Below, in pieces: positions 10,720 through 22,762 of a stretch of DNA of 64,000 nt (positions within the stretch are counted from its first letter, which is position 1; every line of letters begins with the position of its first letter). Under the pieces are notes generated by a model that did no database searches, was not told the origin of the DNA, and saw only the letters and a program-made list of their open reading frames with translations. This stretch comes from Dipteris shenzhenensis (taxonomy: Eukaryota > Polypodiophyta > Polypodiopsida > Gleicheniales). Location: NCBI GenBank assembly GCA_047967505.1, contig CM106540.1. One strand, 5' to 3'. A program made the position numbers and the translations under genes.

Positions 10720-12180
10720 TGAAACTCACCGGGATGATCTGTGATGGGTGGATAGGGTTTTGTTCCCAGATTGAGCTCTGACAAGTCATCTTCCTTGACT
10801 CGTTGGGGCTGCTAGAGTTCACGTTCAAAGGCTTCTTCCACTAAGATAAGCTATCGGATATCAAGATCACTCTCCACTTCCACTAGTTTAGGCACTACGG
10901 ACTTTGTCTTGTCAAGGTCACCTTTTGGCCTAGTTGCGACAACCAGTCTTTATTCATGCTAACACTACATCTACTTTGAACAAGCCCAAATTGTTCAGGT
11001 TGTTCCTGAGGTATGTGTCTTCCTGGTCCTCATCTAGTCCACCAAGCATATTGACCCCCTCCACAACTTATGGCAGAAGACGAGTATTTATTGGTCGTTT
11101 AGTGCCAACCGATAGTTTAATGTTTTCTTACCCTTTTGGATAGTAGTACTATTGAAGTGCCAATCTTTCTTGACTTGTTCTTGTCAAAGCCAAGGCCTAC
11201 CCAACAACATGGGGTATGTGCCATCAATATCTTTCCTACGTAGGACAACTATTGCGATGACAAATGTTGTGTCCACCACTATGGTTGTCACTCCGCGGAG
11301 AAGGCCTATTAGTTGTACTCACCATTGAACTTCCATTCAACGTATGAACAGAGCCGCCTCTCAACTAGAAAAACCCAACTTCTTGCACATAGTATCCGAT
11401 AAGATGTTGACTCTGAAGCCTCCATCGAGCAGATGCCTAGATTTGATTGGCCCTTCAACTGATGATTGCAATTCTCTCATCATAGACAGGTCCTTTCAAT
11501 CCATCCAATTAAAAGCCAGCTGTCCAGCATAGGTAGTTGAGACAAGGATGTGTGGCATTGGTACCATCGGCATCCCCAAACTCAAGATCTACTGGCACAG
11601 CTAGTGATGAAGTTTCGGACTAGGGACAACATTTGCTCAATCGTAAAATCAATTGGTTGGTCAACGCTTCCCATAGGTCGTTTCCCAATCCAGAAGATGA
11701 GACTGTTCCCAAACTGGGGTTCACCATCACCATCATCTATCTGGCATACTCAACCTTTGCTTAGGCAATGAACTTGCCACACTATGCGTTGATTGGTCAT
11801 TATTGTGCATATCGATCGCTAGAGGTTGCCTTTCTTGGACCCACTCTATAACTTTGGTGCAAATGGCTTCTTGTTCCTACCAATTATCAGACTTCTTACC
11901 CTTCTTGTCGGATAGTGTATCTAGCAATGCTAAACCCACCACAACATGCTCACAACCATAGTTGAGGTCTCATCAACATTGGGTGGTTCTTCCTGCTCAT
12001 CAAGAGCGACAATTTGTGCCATATTAACGAGGTGGGTAGTAGCCAATGAGCCTTCGTTTTAAGCTCGTACCATCTCCTTTTCGGCTTGATGCTTCTTCCA
12101 CAATTCACACTCAAACTTTTGATGTCCGAGGATCGAACAATAATAGCAAGTATATACCTAGATGAATCCAGGAACATTCC
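10720..12180 (-). pseudogene. Ty3/gypsy gag-protease fragment
   Basis: On the minus strand it contains a zinc knuckle CYYCSILGHQKFEC near 12106-12150. Further along is a protease-like stretch with VNILSDTMCKKLGF, LLRGVTTIVVD and the hallmark YPMLLGRPWL near 11190-11215, then a linker towards RT (ELNLGTKPYPP near 10790). Frames are broken by many stops. Its orientation opposes the neighbouring gypsy fragment at 10195-10640, so these are two insertions or an inverted remnant. Confidence 0.7.
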
Positions 12181-12779
12181 CAAACTCATCCTCTAAAAAC
12201 ACAACATAGTGCAGTTTCAATCTCACGAGAGTCACTCATCAGATTGAAAACCATAAACTCCATCACACATAGCACGGACTAGCTACTATGACATCCCCAC
12301 TGACATCATCAACGCCCAACAGTGGGTGTAGACCATAGTATAAAAGTATGCTCTCACACATACAAATCCACACACCCACACATACTTGAGCATCCATTTA
12401 TACAAAGTCTTCGTACTGAGTTTCTGTCGGCACTCCGGAGGTGAAGGGCAAACTCAGCCATGACGAAGGCTAGGACTAAAGGAGAAGGCTAATCAAAAAG
12501 TAGTCCAAATCTCTTCATTCAAGCTACAACTGCTTGTGAAGTCTAAACGATTTCATTTTAGTCTCCCAAACGAGCATCTAAATCTAGCTGATAGGGCAAC
12601 GCACCATTTAACCTATTGAGATGCATCGGCATTGGAATTACGTTGCCGAGACCGGTATGGATATTTATCTTTGTCAAACTATGTGGCAAGGCCACACCCG
12701 GCACTAGAGCAACAGCAAGAGTTTGGACAAATGCTACTTAGTGTTGAGCATTGTACCGATACGCTTACATGGTGTGAGT

Positions 12780-12960
12780 GGTGGTTTGGCAGATTGTGCA
12801 TGATAGCTCAATATGTCCACATCCTTTGGAGTAATGCCCGTGGTTTTGGCATCGACCATAGTAGACATCGGGTCAAATATGCATAATTGTACTTGTTCCA
12901 TCTTTGGAGATCCGAGCCTCGTGGAGAAACTCCTCTAGAGTCATCTGCTCCACTTTCTTG
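12780..12960 (-). pseudogene. Possible second gypsy gag zinc-knuckle remnant
   Basis: A minus-strand stretch reads YYGRCQNHGHYSKGC, which matches a CCHC knuckle except that the first Cys appears lost, followed by a CTIC pair. It fits the N-terminal side of the gypsy fragment at lower coordinates but is too short to be sure. Confidence 0.35.
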
Positions 12961-14140
12961 CTTGTCCACCTTTGTTCTCGACGCTTGTCATAATCATCAA
13001 TTTCAAACTACTGACTTCTGATGCTAAGGACGCGGACTCATCAAGCATTCTACTTTGCTTTGCAAGAGTGTTTGGTCTTGTGGACCAACATTTGTTCAAC
13101 CCTGATCAAGACTCAATCACTTGCTCCAATGTTAGGGACTTATGTCATGGAGGGGAAAAAGGAAGGAAATAATGATGGCTATTTTGGAAGTTTTTCCCTT
13201 GGAAGAGCCTAATTTGGATGTTTTTCCCATGATGCATGATGTAATGATCCAAGGGAAAATGAGAGAGGGCTATAAGGAAATGTCACATCAAATATTATCA
13301 ATGGTTCTCAAGAGTAAAGGAAATAGCACCATGAGGTCTAGAGCATGGGGTGCTATTTCCCCTTGTCCCACTCTATTTTTCCCCTATTTCCCCTGGTGCA
13401 TTTGCATGGCATAACAAAAATAACTATTTTTCCCTCCATGACATAAGGCCCTAACAGCTGCTATCTCTATAAAAGCCATGGCACATTTTACTTGTTTTGA
13501 AATACCATGCACAAAATAAGAGTTCAAAATAAGAACAATTAGCGCCCGCTAGGCGTCGCAAGAGAGGGAACTTGGCCGCACTGTCAAGTCCTTTTGTTAC
13601 ATTTGGCCTATCTTATGCAACACATGGTCTGCAATCTTTTGCTTTCGATAGCGAGCGAGAAAAGCATCGTGTACTTCATCATATCCTAAAAATGGGCATA
13701 GAGATATTGTGTCGCCATATCGACGTTGCTTTCTAGAGCATTGGAAGAGGCATCACCTTTCTGAGGCCTGATTGACCTATTGCACCTCTATAGCGTTCAC
13801 CAGCCTAGCACTTTCAAACAACAGAATATGCGCGTCACCATAAAATTTCCCATAGAGCTTTGGATATTTGATTGTCATGGCAGGTTGAATGTGGCGATGA
13901 AGAGGGATGCATTGTAAAACTTTATTTTGGGGGGATACAGAAGTAGAACTGGTATGGCACCCAATCTATTAGGAGCAAAATGAGCAACTGAGGATAACGA
14001 ATCGTCAAAAGAACAGGAAACATTGCCGCATGCTTCGCCATGATTCAAGAGATCAATGACATGTCATTCTTCTCAACGATCGTGTCGTTCGCTCACGTGC
14101 AGACATGTACCATTTGGGTTCTTTGGAAAATCATGGTTAC
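12961..14140. other. No recognised gene
   Basis: Short open stretches only. None shows a domain, a splice pattern or a transposon terminus that I can support. Confidence 0.5.
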
Positions 14141-14149
14141 CAAAGGTTT

Positions 14150-14340
14150 AACGTGTTTTACTTTGTTATCTAAGATATCGAGAGTGGCATATCCTAAACG
14201 TCTAACCGTCGTGTTATGTGACGATTTGCCAGAAAGCGATGTTGAAACTGGCAAAGGACAAACGTGAAAGACAAACAAGACAAAAATTGACGAAAACTCA
14301 GAAAAGATCACTGCTCATGTCAATAGGGACTGCTGTAGCT
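14150..14340. repeat. Diverged relative of the 3.4-3.8 kb LTR region
   Basis: Shares several ordered blocks with 3390-3830, including GAGA-TGGCAT--CTAAACG-CTAAC and GTGAAAGACAA-CAAGACAA. It is therefore probably a fragment of the same LTR family as the left copia LTR. It is immediately followed by the repeat copy at 14391. Confidence 0.5.
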
Positions 14341-14390
14341 CAACATCTAAGATGAATTAGTTTGAAATCTGACAAAACTAGTAACCTTTA

Positions 14391-14540
14391 CAATTGAGCA
14401 ACATGCTCTTGAAATACTTCTGCCAACGTTCATTCACAGACATGCAATGCCAGGCTTCCATAATGCCTCAAGCAGCGACGGCTACTTAACTACCTTGAAT
14501 GCACTACTAATTCAGATCCTACAATGGTACAACCTTTGAA
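14391..14540 (+). repeat. Dispersed repeat, second copy of 9455-9620
   Basis: Same motif order as the first copy, with moderate divergence; noncoding. Confidence 0.65.
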
Positions 14541-15270
14541 GCTTAGCGGGGAGAGCCGTCGACAGCCGCTGACTATATAATCAGACTGGTTAGATTCCAA
14601 ACCTACAACACATTCAACCTCTCTCTTTGTTGAAACCCTCTCTCTTCACTCAAGGGTTCAACATATTTGCCAATACTCTAGCCATGTAGTCACGGGTTAA
14701 ATCTCATGCTACTATACCATTTATCTTTGCTTCATGTTGGCGTTCCATCTTGGCACCAAGAGCTCTCCACCATCACAAAGCAAGTTGCAAATATGTGATG
14801 CTCTGAACTCAGATACGGTGCATCTTTAGTATTCATCCTTGGAATATGACACCGTTCTGGGTTTGCACCCCCTCCCCTCACCCCCCATGCCCATTTTCTC
14901 TTCTACCTCTTTCATTCTCTTCTCAAGCTCTTGGAGCGTCCTCTTAAGCTATATGAAGCAATACTATTTGCAAATGAAAGAGTACTTCCAATTCATTCTT
15001 GGAAGCTATAACGGAAATGGGCATAGCACTTGCACAAGTTGATTCTTTGTCTCATTGCCTTGCTCTAGTCGTCCAATTGTCTGTACACTCTTATACATAG
15101 GCTCACTTCCATGGCCTAGACTAGGATTCATCCTCTAGGGAAGGAGGTTGTATAGTTAAACACTATGGCCTAGGGCACTAGGAACATACCAAACTTACAC
15201 ACTCCATTTTTGGGAGGCTTTAGCAATTTTCAAAATTTCCTCTCTTTTTATTTTATGGCTCAAATAGGTG
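14541..15270. other. No recognised gene
   Basis: Nothing interpretable beyond short chance ORFs. Confidence 0.5.
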
Positions 15271-15284
15271 TTCTTGACACCTCT

Positions 15285-15574
15285 AGTACCCCTATATGGG
15301 GTGTTTAGACAAGATGTATTCCAAGACACTTGGTCTTTCAAGCATTTCCAACCTTTTGGAAACATTAATAAATCTCCCCCTATATGGGGTGTTTGAGCAT
15401 AACGTATTGCAAGGTCTCGCAATCCTATGTGGCCTTTTACGAACTTTAATCAATTGCACCTTTTGGAAACATTAATGTGTCTCCCCCTATATGGGGTGTT
15501 TGAGCATAACGTATTGCAAGGTCTCGCAATCCTATGTGGCCTTTTACAAACTTTAATCAATTGCAGTTGAGAAA
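15285..15574. repeat. Tandem repeat, about 107-bp period, roughly 2.7 copies
   Basis: Two nearly identical units (15361-15467 and 15468-15574) contain the palindromic core CCCCTATATGGGG, then GCATAACGTATTGCAAGG. A third, diverged and partial unit precedes them. A weaker direct repeat built on GTTGAGAAAGGCCAC follows at about 15565 and 15675. Confidence 0.85.
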
Positions 15575-16266
15575 GGCCACAAGTTCCGAACGACATGTGA
15601 TAGCCAAATTTTGAGGCAATACACTTCGGGCGCAAAGACCATCTCCTCACCAAACATCATCTCATCAAGCTCATGTTGAGAAAGGCCACCAATTCTCAAC
15701 CACATGTGAGCCAAAACTTGAGGTAGTAGACTTGCGCATTTTGCAATTCGCAATGACCAAGACCTTGTGTTGATGAGATGCCCCAAGTACTATGAGATCC
15801 AAGACCGACATCATTGCCTATGTACTAAAGGTCTATAGACATGAGCTAGATCACCAATTAGCCAAACGTTGTGCCACCCTCCTATCAAAGATCACTAAAT
15901 AGGCATAGGCTCATGAAGCCCCTAACAAAGATCCCAAGAAGACTTGCAAATATCATCTTGAGACAAAGTGGGTATCACGGGACTTTAAAAACAAAGCCCA
16001 TTCTCTAGACACAAGACACTCATTGAGGCAAGACACACAATCTGTACGTTGTTGCCATATATGAATCACAACGCCCAGTGATTTCACAAAACCCACATAT
16101 CAACACTAACACACATCTCTTTGCCTTTGATTCTCGATTTCAATTTTAGTTTCAGTTTTCATTAGATCCTTATGAAATGTACTTGAAACCTCCGGTTCCC
16201 TTACAGGTGAGTTTGATCACGAGATATAATATTGGATGGTCTCACGGGCCTCTTTTGAGCGTAGAC

Positions 16267-16267
<1 letters not shown>

Positions 16268-16297
<30 letters not shown>
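16268..16297. repeat. (TC)n microsatellite
   Basis: About 15 uninterrupted TC units directly upstream of the LINE fragment; a matching tract lies directly downstream of it. Confidence 0.97.
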
Positions 16298-16299
<2 letters not shown>

Positions 16300-16895
16300 C
16301 CCAAAGATGCATGGGAAATCAGGGAGCTAGTGACGCAGAAGCTAGGGCAAGAACCGGGGGCAAAAATGCACTTTTATAAGCAGGAAATCAATCCGATGGA
16401 CAGCTACCGAATACAGAAATACCTCGGGGAAGACATATCAATATTTAAAAGACATTTAATCTGCAAAATCAGAACCAGCTCACACAATCTGGAGGTGGAG
16501 AGGGGAAGATGGGCAAGACCCAGGGTACCAAGAGAGGAAAGAGTATGTAAAATCTGCCCCGCAGGAGAAGTAGAATATGAGCAGCATGTACTCCTAACGT
16601 GTCGAGCATATGCGCAAATCAGAGAATGTTATAGGAGCAATAGAAGCAACCTGAAATCCCTACTGGAGTGGCCAGCCAAAGAGCTAGGCAAACTACATAA
16701 AGGAAATTTTAGAATATCACAACAAAGTACTCGGTCTAGCACACAGGCTAGCACAAGTACTCACTGCATAGCACATTTATGCTTTTATTTATGCTATTTT
16801 CTTTCAATGGATGTAATCAATCACTACTTGTTGATAGTGATCACTGTCCCATAGATCCTGAAGGGTCTCACAAGGACATTCAATCATATCATATC

Positions 16896-16902
<7 letters not shown>
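16298..16902 (+). pseudogene. LINE ORF2 C-terminal fragment (zinc-finger end of RT protein)
   Basis: An open frame to about 16854 encodes a Lys/Arg-rich domain: ICKIRTSSHNLEVERGRW, then REERVCKICPAGEVEYEQH and LLTCRAYAQIRE. This Cys-Cys...His...Cys arrangement is the C-terminal zinc-binding region of many non-LTR retrotransposon ORF2 proteins. No RT core precedes it; the upstream side is a (TC)n tract, so the copy is strongly 5'-truncated. The 3' side ends in an ATCAT repeat and then a (CT)n tract. The related fragment at 19340-19985 carries the same domain. Confidence 0.75.
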
Positions 16903-16929
<27 letters not shown>

Positions 16930-16970
16930 CCCCCCCCCCCCATCATCATCATCATCATCATCATCATCAC
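16903..16970. repeat. Compound microsatellite (CT)n-(C)n-(CAT)n
   Basis: About 14 CT units, then a run of about 13 C, then about 10 CAT units, directly after the LINE fragment. Confidence 0.95.
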
Positions 16971-18080
16971 CATCACACTTGAGGTGGTGCCAAATACATA
17001 AGGTGGGGGTTAAGTGCTCTCCATGAGATGTTTGATGGATGCAAGTGCCACAAACACGGAAAGCCGGCTCTCAAAACAAAACAAAGATGAATCATTCTGT
17101 AGAATCAACACCAATTACCAAAATCTGTGGCTTACATGGGCAGCGAGGGAAGGAGGCTCACAACATACTGCTGTATTTGAGGACACACATCCAAACCTTA
17201 AAACTATTCAGTCCTCACCAAAGACACGTGTAATTCTACTTGAATCAGCCATTACCTTCTTTAAGAGGCTGCATCTTTCTTGTGCGATTTCAATTATTCA
17301 AAAAGAGGATTTCAAAAGTGGACACCACAATTATTGAGTGTCTAAAAAGCTAAAATGCATGGAAACTAAAACAAATTTAGCACTTGAAAGGTTGGCTAGA
17401 ATTTTAATTTGCCGTACAGTGTTGATGCTCCTCAGACCCAAGCACATCTGTTCCATTCTGGCCTCTGCCACATTCCTTGGTAAGAATTTAAGAGGTGAAA
17501 TTATCGGTATGTATACACCTCTTCCTGTTTTCCAGGGATCTCAGAAAAGAAAAACCTTGGCATTCACGCCAATTGAAAAGAGTGAATGCAGCGGCTGTAA
17601 CCCTGTTACTTCAACACAGATATTTCTGTGAAGGGTAAAGAAATAAAAAGCGGTCTTACCAGCCTCACAAGAAAGCACACACAAATACAAACCCTGATGA
17701 AACATGAGCACCGCATTTTGCCAACATCAAGTGTTAACACCTGTAAATTGTTTCAAAACACAATATTTGCAAGTTTCGATCAGCTGTTGTCATTAAATGG
17801 TGCTTCATCAGAGTATATCCTGCAGTCTCCTTGCAGGTCCTTTTCCCAGAAAATCTGCCACCATTTGAATGCCTAACTTGGTCAACTGGATCCACCAGGA
17901 GTAGATGAAGGATGACCTGCTAAGACAATGCATGTAATGATTCCGCAGGGCATGATACAGTCAGAGGATAGTGCATCCGCAATTGCTCTTTTTAGGCTTG
18001 TTTGATGGCTGCTTCTCTGCCACATAATACAAAACAAAACTTCAGTGCTCTTAATGCCAAAAAACAAGACACCCCCCCTT
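16971..18080. other. No recognised gene
   Basis: The minus strand has a moderately long open stretch at about 17338-17610, interrupted once by TGA, with no domain I can name. Polypyrimidine-AG sites occur near it, but no exon chain can be assembled. Confidence 0.45.
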
Positions 18081-18085
18081 CCCCT

Positions 18086-18088
<3 letters not shown>

Positions 18089-18131
<43 letters not shown>
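18089..18131. repeat. (CT)n microsatellite
   Basis: About 21 CT units after a C-rich stretch; the flanks are unrelated to the other tracts apart from C-richness. Confidence 0.96.
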
Positions 18132-18133
<2 letters not shown>

Positions 18134-18299
18134 CAACATAGGCTACCTCATGCCACCCAGCGTCTATCCCACAGAGCGGATCAGCAGGCAACAGAAGCAG
18201 ACCTCTGTAGGACACGTTCCAGATGTTAGCATTATATGCATCTCCTGTCTACAGTGTACTTGTGTGCACACTGCTCTGAGTGAGGGCTTCTTTGTGGGT

Positions 18300-19207
18300 G
18301 TGCCCGCCCCTCGTGAGGTTCTTTCATTCCCGGTTCTACACTTGTATCTGACACTATTTTCCATCGGTCGGAGGCTATTCCTACACTCAGAGGGGGCACC
18401 CACGAGACAGGGCCGAGGCTGGCCGACCAGCTCCCACGCAGCAGGGGGGCCAGAGGGGGTAGGCTGGCCGACCAGCCCCTGGCCAACCAGGCTCTGGCCG
18501 ACCAGCTGGTCGGCCCAGTTGGCTGACCGACCAGGCTGGTCGGTCTAGGCCATCTGGCCGACCCTCCTGGCCTTCCCTATAAAAGGGTCTTCCCCCTTCC
18601 TCATCTCCAGCACTTCTTCCAGCAGCTCCTCAAGGCTCTTGTCTTCAGCCTGCTCCTAGCCATCCCCACCGGAGCCTCCCTTCAGCTGTTCTGTTGGCTG
18701 CCCACGCTCCCTCTGCAGATCTTCTGGTGCAGCTCCTCCAGCCTCCTCGCTCCAGGCTCCTCCAGCCTCCTCGCTGCAGGCTCCTCCAATCTTCTGGTGC
18801 AGCTCCTCAGCCTCCTCGCCTCAGGCTCCTGCCTCCTCGCTCCAGGCTCCTCCAGCCTCCTCGTTCCTAGGCTCCTCCAGCCTCCTCGTTCCTAGGCTCC
18901 AGCCTCCTGGCCTCAGGCTTCTGCCTCCTCACTCCAGGCTCCTCCAGCCTCCTCGCTCCAGGCTCCTCCAGCCTCTGTGCTCTCAGGCTCCAGCCTCCTT
19001 GTGCCCCTATCCTCTGCTCCAGTTCAGCCCCTTCTGCAGCTCCTGTTTCTCATCCTGTTCAGGACTCCTTGTATTACAGTTGCTGCCCTGGTTTATGGGC
19101 TGAGTTACAGCAGATCTGTTTGTGGCACATCTTGTTGTCTCTAGTATTCTCTGTGTGATTCTGTAGCTTCAGTTTGCTTACATCTTCCGCTGCCACTCTT
19201 AACACCA
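18300..19207 (+). repeat. LTR-like segment, GC-rich U3 with TATA box
   Basis: It has a U3 crowded with GGCCGACCAG-type motifs (18413-18560) and a TATA box (CCTATAAAAGG near 18578). A long leader follows, ending in TTCCGCTGC...TTAACA, the same end motif seen in the LTRs at 24.9, 26.4, 30.6 and 35.0 kb. The left boundary is not defined. No primer-binding site of the usual type follows, so it may be a solo or truncated LTR. Confidence 0.55.
18719..19000. repeat. Minisatellite in the LTR leader, about 24-bp unit
   Basis: Imperfect repeats of CTCCAGGCTCCTCCAGCCTC with variable spacing, about 10 units. Strongly pyrimidine-rich on this strand. It lies downstream of the TATA box of the LTR-like segment. 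Confidence 0.85.
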
Positions 19208-19339
19208 GAGACAACAGGATGACCCTGTACACAGCCAAATCACTCACAAGAGAGACATAAAAAATGACAGGACCCTTACACGCATTCAAAGTGGCAGCTC
19301 ATCACGAGATATACGACAATGCCCTTACACGCGTTCAAA

Positions 19340-19985
19340 GTGGCAGCTGGGACATATGACAGTCCCTTTTGGGAGACAGACAGTGAGACACCAGGTTCTG
19401 CTTCTTGCTCGGATGATCCATAGAAAGCCACGAGTCCCACATCATATTCTTCTAGCAGAGTTGGGGCTACCCCTCTACAACTTGATGCAGCCTTTCAGAA
19501 GGTCACTTGTCTACAGAGCCAGGGACTTCGGCACAACGTCATCATCCGGATGACTCTGATTGCCATGGCTGGCATCTATTGTACTAGAGGCAGTGGGGAT
19601 CAGAGGAGTTCGTATGTTTTGGCATGCAGATGGTTTGCAGGCTTTGGATTCCAAATGGAGACACTAGCACCGTTTCAATATAGCCTCAACGCTAAATCCA
19701 CCCCGCTCACCTATCACGAGGTGAATCAGGTCATTGGAGAGGATTTATTACAGATCCACACGTACAGGATTTGGCTACCACCTCATGAGCTTTCGATAAA
19801 ACTCAGCTTCTACAGAGATCACTGATTGTTTACTGGACCTCCGGGCTATACTCAGATCCATGCACTGAGGATCTCAATTGGGCAGTTCCACAAGCTACGG
19901 ATTGAAACAGGATGGGCAAATGGCATTCCACGTGAGCTTACATGCATGGTGGAGTGAGTGGATAGTGAAGTACAAAAGTATGTCC
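19340..19985 (+). pseudogene. LINE ORF2 C-terminal fragment
   Basis: Across frames it reads RVPHHILLAELGLPLYNL, APFQYSLNAKSTPLTYHEVN, then ELSIKLSFYRDH, then HKLRIETGWANGIPREL-TC and VDSEVQKYVH. This is the segment just after the RT core, running into the same zinc-finger end as the fragment at 16.3-16.9 kb. Frameshifts and a stop near 19957 show that it is dead. Upstream is the LTR-like segment; no RT core is present. Confidence 0.65.
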
Positions 19986-20129
19986 ATGGTACTTAGTTTG
20001 ACCTTCACCCCCTAAGGAAGGGGATAGAAGGCAGCTAGAGCAGCCAGTGTGCAAGCTGCTGCTTTCTCCCCATTTTGCTCAAAATGGAATACCTTAGCAA
20101 CCAAGTCCTGAATGTTTATGTACCGGCCT

Positions 20130-20960
20130 TAGCCCCCCTTGCTACTGGAAGCTCACTAGTCCTCTACTGGAATGTGAACCCTTAGATTGCTTGAGGCGAC
20201 TTCAACAAAATTCCCTTTGCAAAAGGCAAAGCAAGAGCTGGGCGGCAGCTTGAGTAGCCAAGGTATTGAGAAGTCTAGTACCACCCGCCAAGACACAAGC
20301 TCCAACATCTTAGGAGCTCAAGGAGTGGGAGCAAGAACTATACACAACCTAGCCTCATTATAGTCACTAAAAGAGTAACCTTGTTTTCTTGAGCAAGAAA
20401 AAGCATGCCTCGAGCTCCCAATCATTGAGGCCTACCATGCAAAGTATCCCTTTCCTTGCATGCAGCCATCTGGTGCATAGCAAACGGATGGCATGATGTA
20501 TCAATTTTCTCAAGCCATCAGCTTCAAGATCTTAGGTACCCTGTGGGCAAATTCACTTGGCCCGACAATGGCATTGCAACAAGAGTAGTGTCTTGCAGCC
20601 CTCCTTTTTTATTTCAAAAAGACAACTAGAGACTCTCCACACTTTATGCAAGGAGCTTGAGATGCTCATATGGGGCGTTGTGTGAGGCCTTTCTACTTTA
20701 CAGGTCGGTCTACCAAGGGTGCCCCTTGGCCACCTTTTTGTGCATTTTTGTTGCCGAAGTTTTTAGACACATGATCCTAGCCTAATACGTATGTGCCTCT
20801 CATTTTGCTAAGAGCATGAACTTCCACGCTCCCAACTAGCAAACAATGATGACCCTATATGTGGGGTGCCCTTGTTACTTAGGGGAGGAATTCGGTTGGA
20901 TCCACCAAGTCCCCAACAGCATGCGCTACATCATAGCAACACATTACCCTATTCCTTGAG
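20130..20960 (+). pseudogene. L1-type LINE endonuclease/RT relic
   Basis: In shifting frames it shows GDFNKIPF (endonuclease metal-site motif), GWHDVSIF...GKFTWPDNGIATRV (end of the AP-endonuclease domain), and after a deletion VYQGCPLATFLCIFVAEVF (RT motif). The region between endonuclease and RT is missing, so the copy is internally deleted as well as frame-broken. Confidence 0.65.
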
Positions 20961-22762
20961 AGTACATGTAAGCTAATGTCCTAAGGTACTACCGAATTAT
21001 ATCTTGAACATCGAGCATTCGTGGTGAGCCCAAGTTGTTAGCCATTCATGCTTGTGAAATTGCTAGAGTTTCACAAGGTATGCATGGTCAATTGAGAAGG
21101 TGGGTTCGAAACAAAGAAAAACAGTTCAAGCCAAGGTCGAAAGATAAATGGAGATCCTCCCCCAAGTGAAAGCACGTTCTAGCAATAATTTACCTACCAA
21201 TGTGACTCATGGCCTAACTAGGCAAGCTCACTGCTAGTGATTGACAAAATGGATAGAGCCCTAGAAGAAGCTATATTAGCACGGTTTTCTTCTAAATATC
21301 TTTGCAATACGTAGGCATATGGCAGCCTCATTCATATGCTCCTCTCGTTGGATGAGGCTCCACAATAATTAGGAGCTTGATTACAATCTCACAACACTTG
21401 TGCTCAGGATTCTCTCAAACCACAATCTAGTGTTTGATCCACAGCCCCTCCCTTGGCATACGGAGATCTAAGGTCCAACAAAGGTGCACGCAAATACATA
21501 GTTGGGCCTAGTGGGACAATCAAGGTAGCTCTAGTACACATACCGTATGGAAAATTCCATGCGATACAGTACGATAGCTCTATACTGTAAGATACATGTA
21601 CCTCCCTTTTGGGAGGGAGGAGGTGGGTTTTTGTGTGGGGTAGGGGTGCACGTGTTGAGTAGGGATGCACTTTATTTTATTTATTTGTTTTTAAAGGGAT
21701 TTGGTTCAGATGCGTTCCACTTCCTTTAAATATATATATGTAATTATACAACACTTTTGAGTTCCCTTTGTCGCTTTAATGAATTTAGCAATTGTTTGTG
21801 TACACCTGCCCCCTCCCCCCTTCTCATCCCATCTCAAGGCCAGTTGTTCCCTTTTCGTTTAGCCCACATAGCCCCCTCTACACATCCGCCTCTCCAACCT
21901 ATTGTCATTCTCATTGTCACACAATCCGTAGACTATAGAATGTAGACCTAAGTGATGACTCGTTGCTCTAATATGTTGTTCTAGCATGTTTTACAACCAA
22001 AGATCCACCATATTGCACGTTCAAGAAGCTGTCTTCAGTCTACAAGCATTCTGGCAGAGTAGAAATAAGCGAAATTTTGATCATAAAGAGGCCGTTTTTA
22101 AGAGAATTCCCATAGATACTTTAATTTCAGCCCATACCATGCTTGGATGACCAATTTTCAGAAGTAGAACAAACCAAGATACAACCTGAACCAAAACTAA
22201 TTTGAAACTGAGAAATTTCAGAAGATAATTCATCAAAGATCCACCATATTCTTCTCACCCATACTGCATGTTGGAGCCGATGTCTTGAGTAGAATAGCAA
22301 TCTGGCACCGTCTGAGAAGGACTGGGGACTATGAAAGGTCACTGAAACTCGCAACCAAAGGAGTGCGAGGACAGGAGTAGGAGCAGTGTTTGTGCTCACC
22401 ATAGAGCATCCAGGGCAGCGGACTGCTGTGGGTTTTGGGATCTCTTGTGTTTGACTCGGATTTGTGCAATATATTCTAAGGCATTTTTTAACTCCTTTAC
22501 TGTTGTCTATCTCCTGAGTTTGGTGTTTGTGAGCTCTACCTTGTGCACACATAAAGTTGAAGGTTTGAATTACAACATTCCCTTCTCCACTCTAAGATTC
22601 TTTTGTTGCACACACATTATCCATTTACTATTTCCGCAACGTGGATTCTTATCCATGACAATCACTCCAATGATACCTAAATTACCAAGGTAAGAGGAAG
22701 AACAGTCATTTCTTTTACTTTGTCAACGTTCTACCACGGGTGTTTTGTGCACGTACCAAGAC
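20961..22762. other. No recognised exon; possible downstream part of the MUB gene
   Basis: If the MUB gene is complete, its last short exon (C-terminal tail and prenylation box) should lie here or further left, on the minus strand. I could not identify one. A minus-strand ORF at 22127-22552 has no recognisable domain. A partial duplication around AAAGATCCACCATATT occurs near 22000 and 22235. Confidence 0.4.

Noticed and set aside
17338-17610. Minus-strand open stretch of about 90 codons with one TGA and nearby polypyrimidine-AG sites
   Set aside because: No domain or family recognised, and no exon chain with consistent phase could be built; kept as unannotated.
18002-18548. Plus-strand ORFs of 75 and 167 codons with Ser-Leu repeats
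   Set aside because: They read through a (CT)n tract into LTR-like U3 sequence; no conserved domain.
21089-21110. GGTTCGAAAC resembling a tRNA T-loop
   Set aside because: No acceptor stem, anticodon arm or D-arm around it.
22127-22552. Minus-strand 141-codon ORF just downstream of MUB exon 2, with Cys-rich RCPGCSM
   Set aside because: I tested it as the missing MUB C-terminal exon. No splice choice gave a plausible Lys-rich tail with a CaaX end in the right phase.
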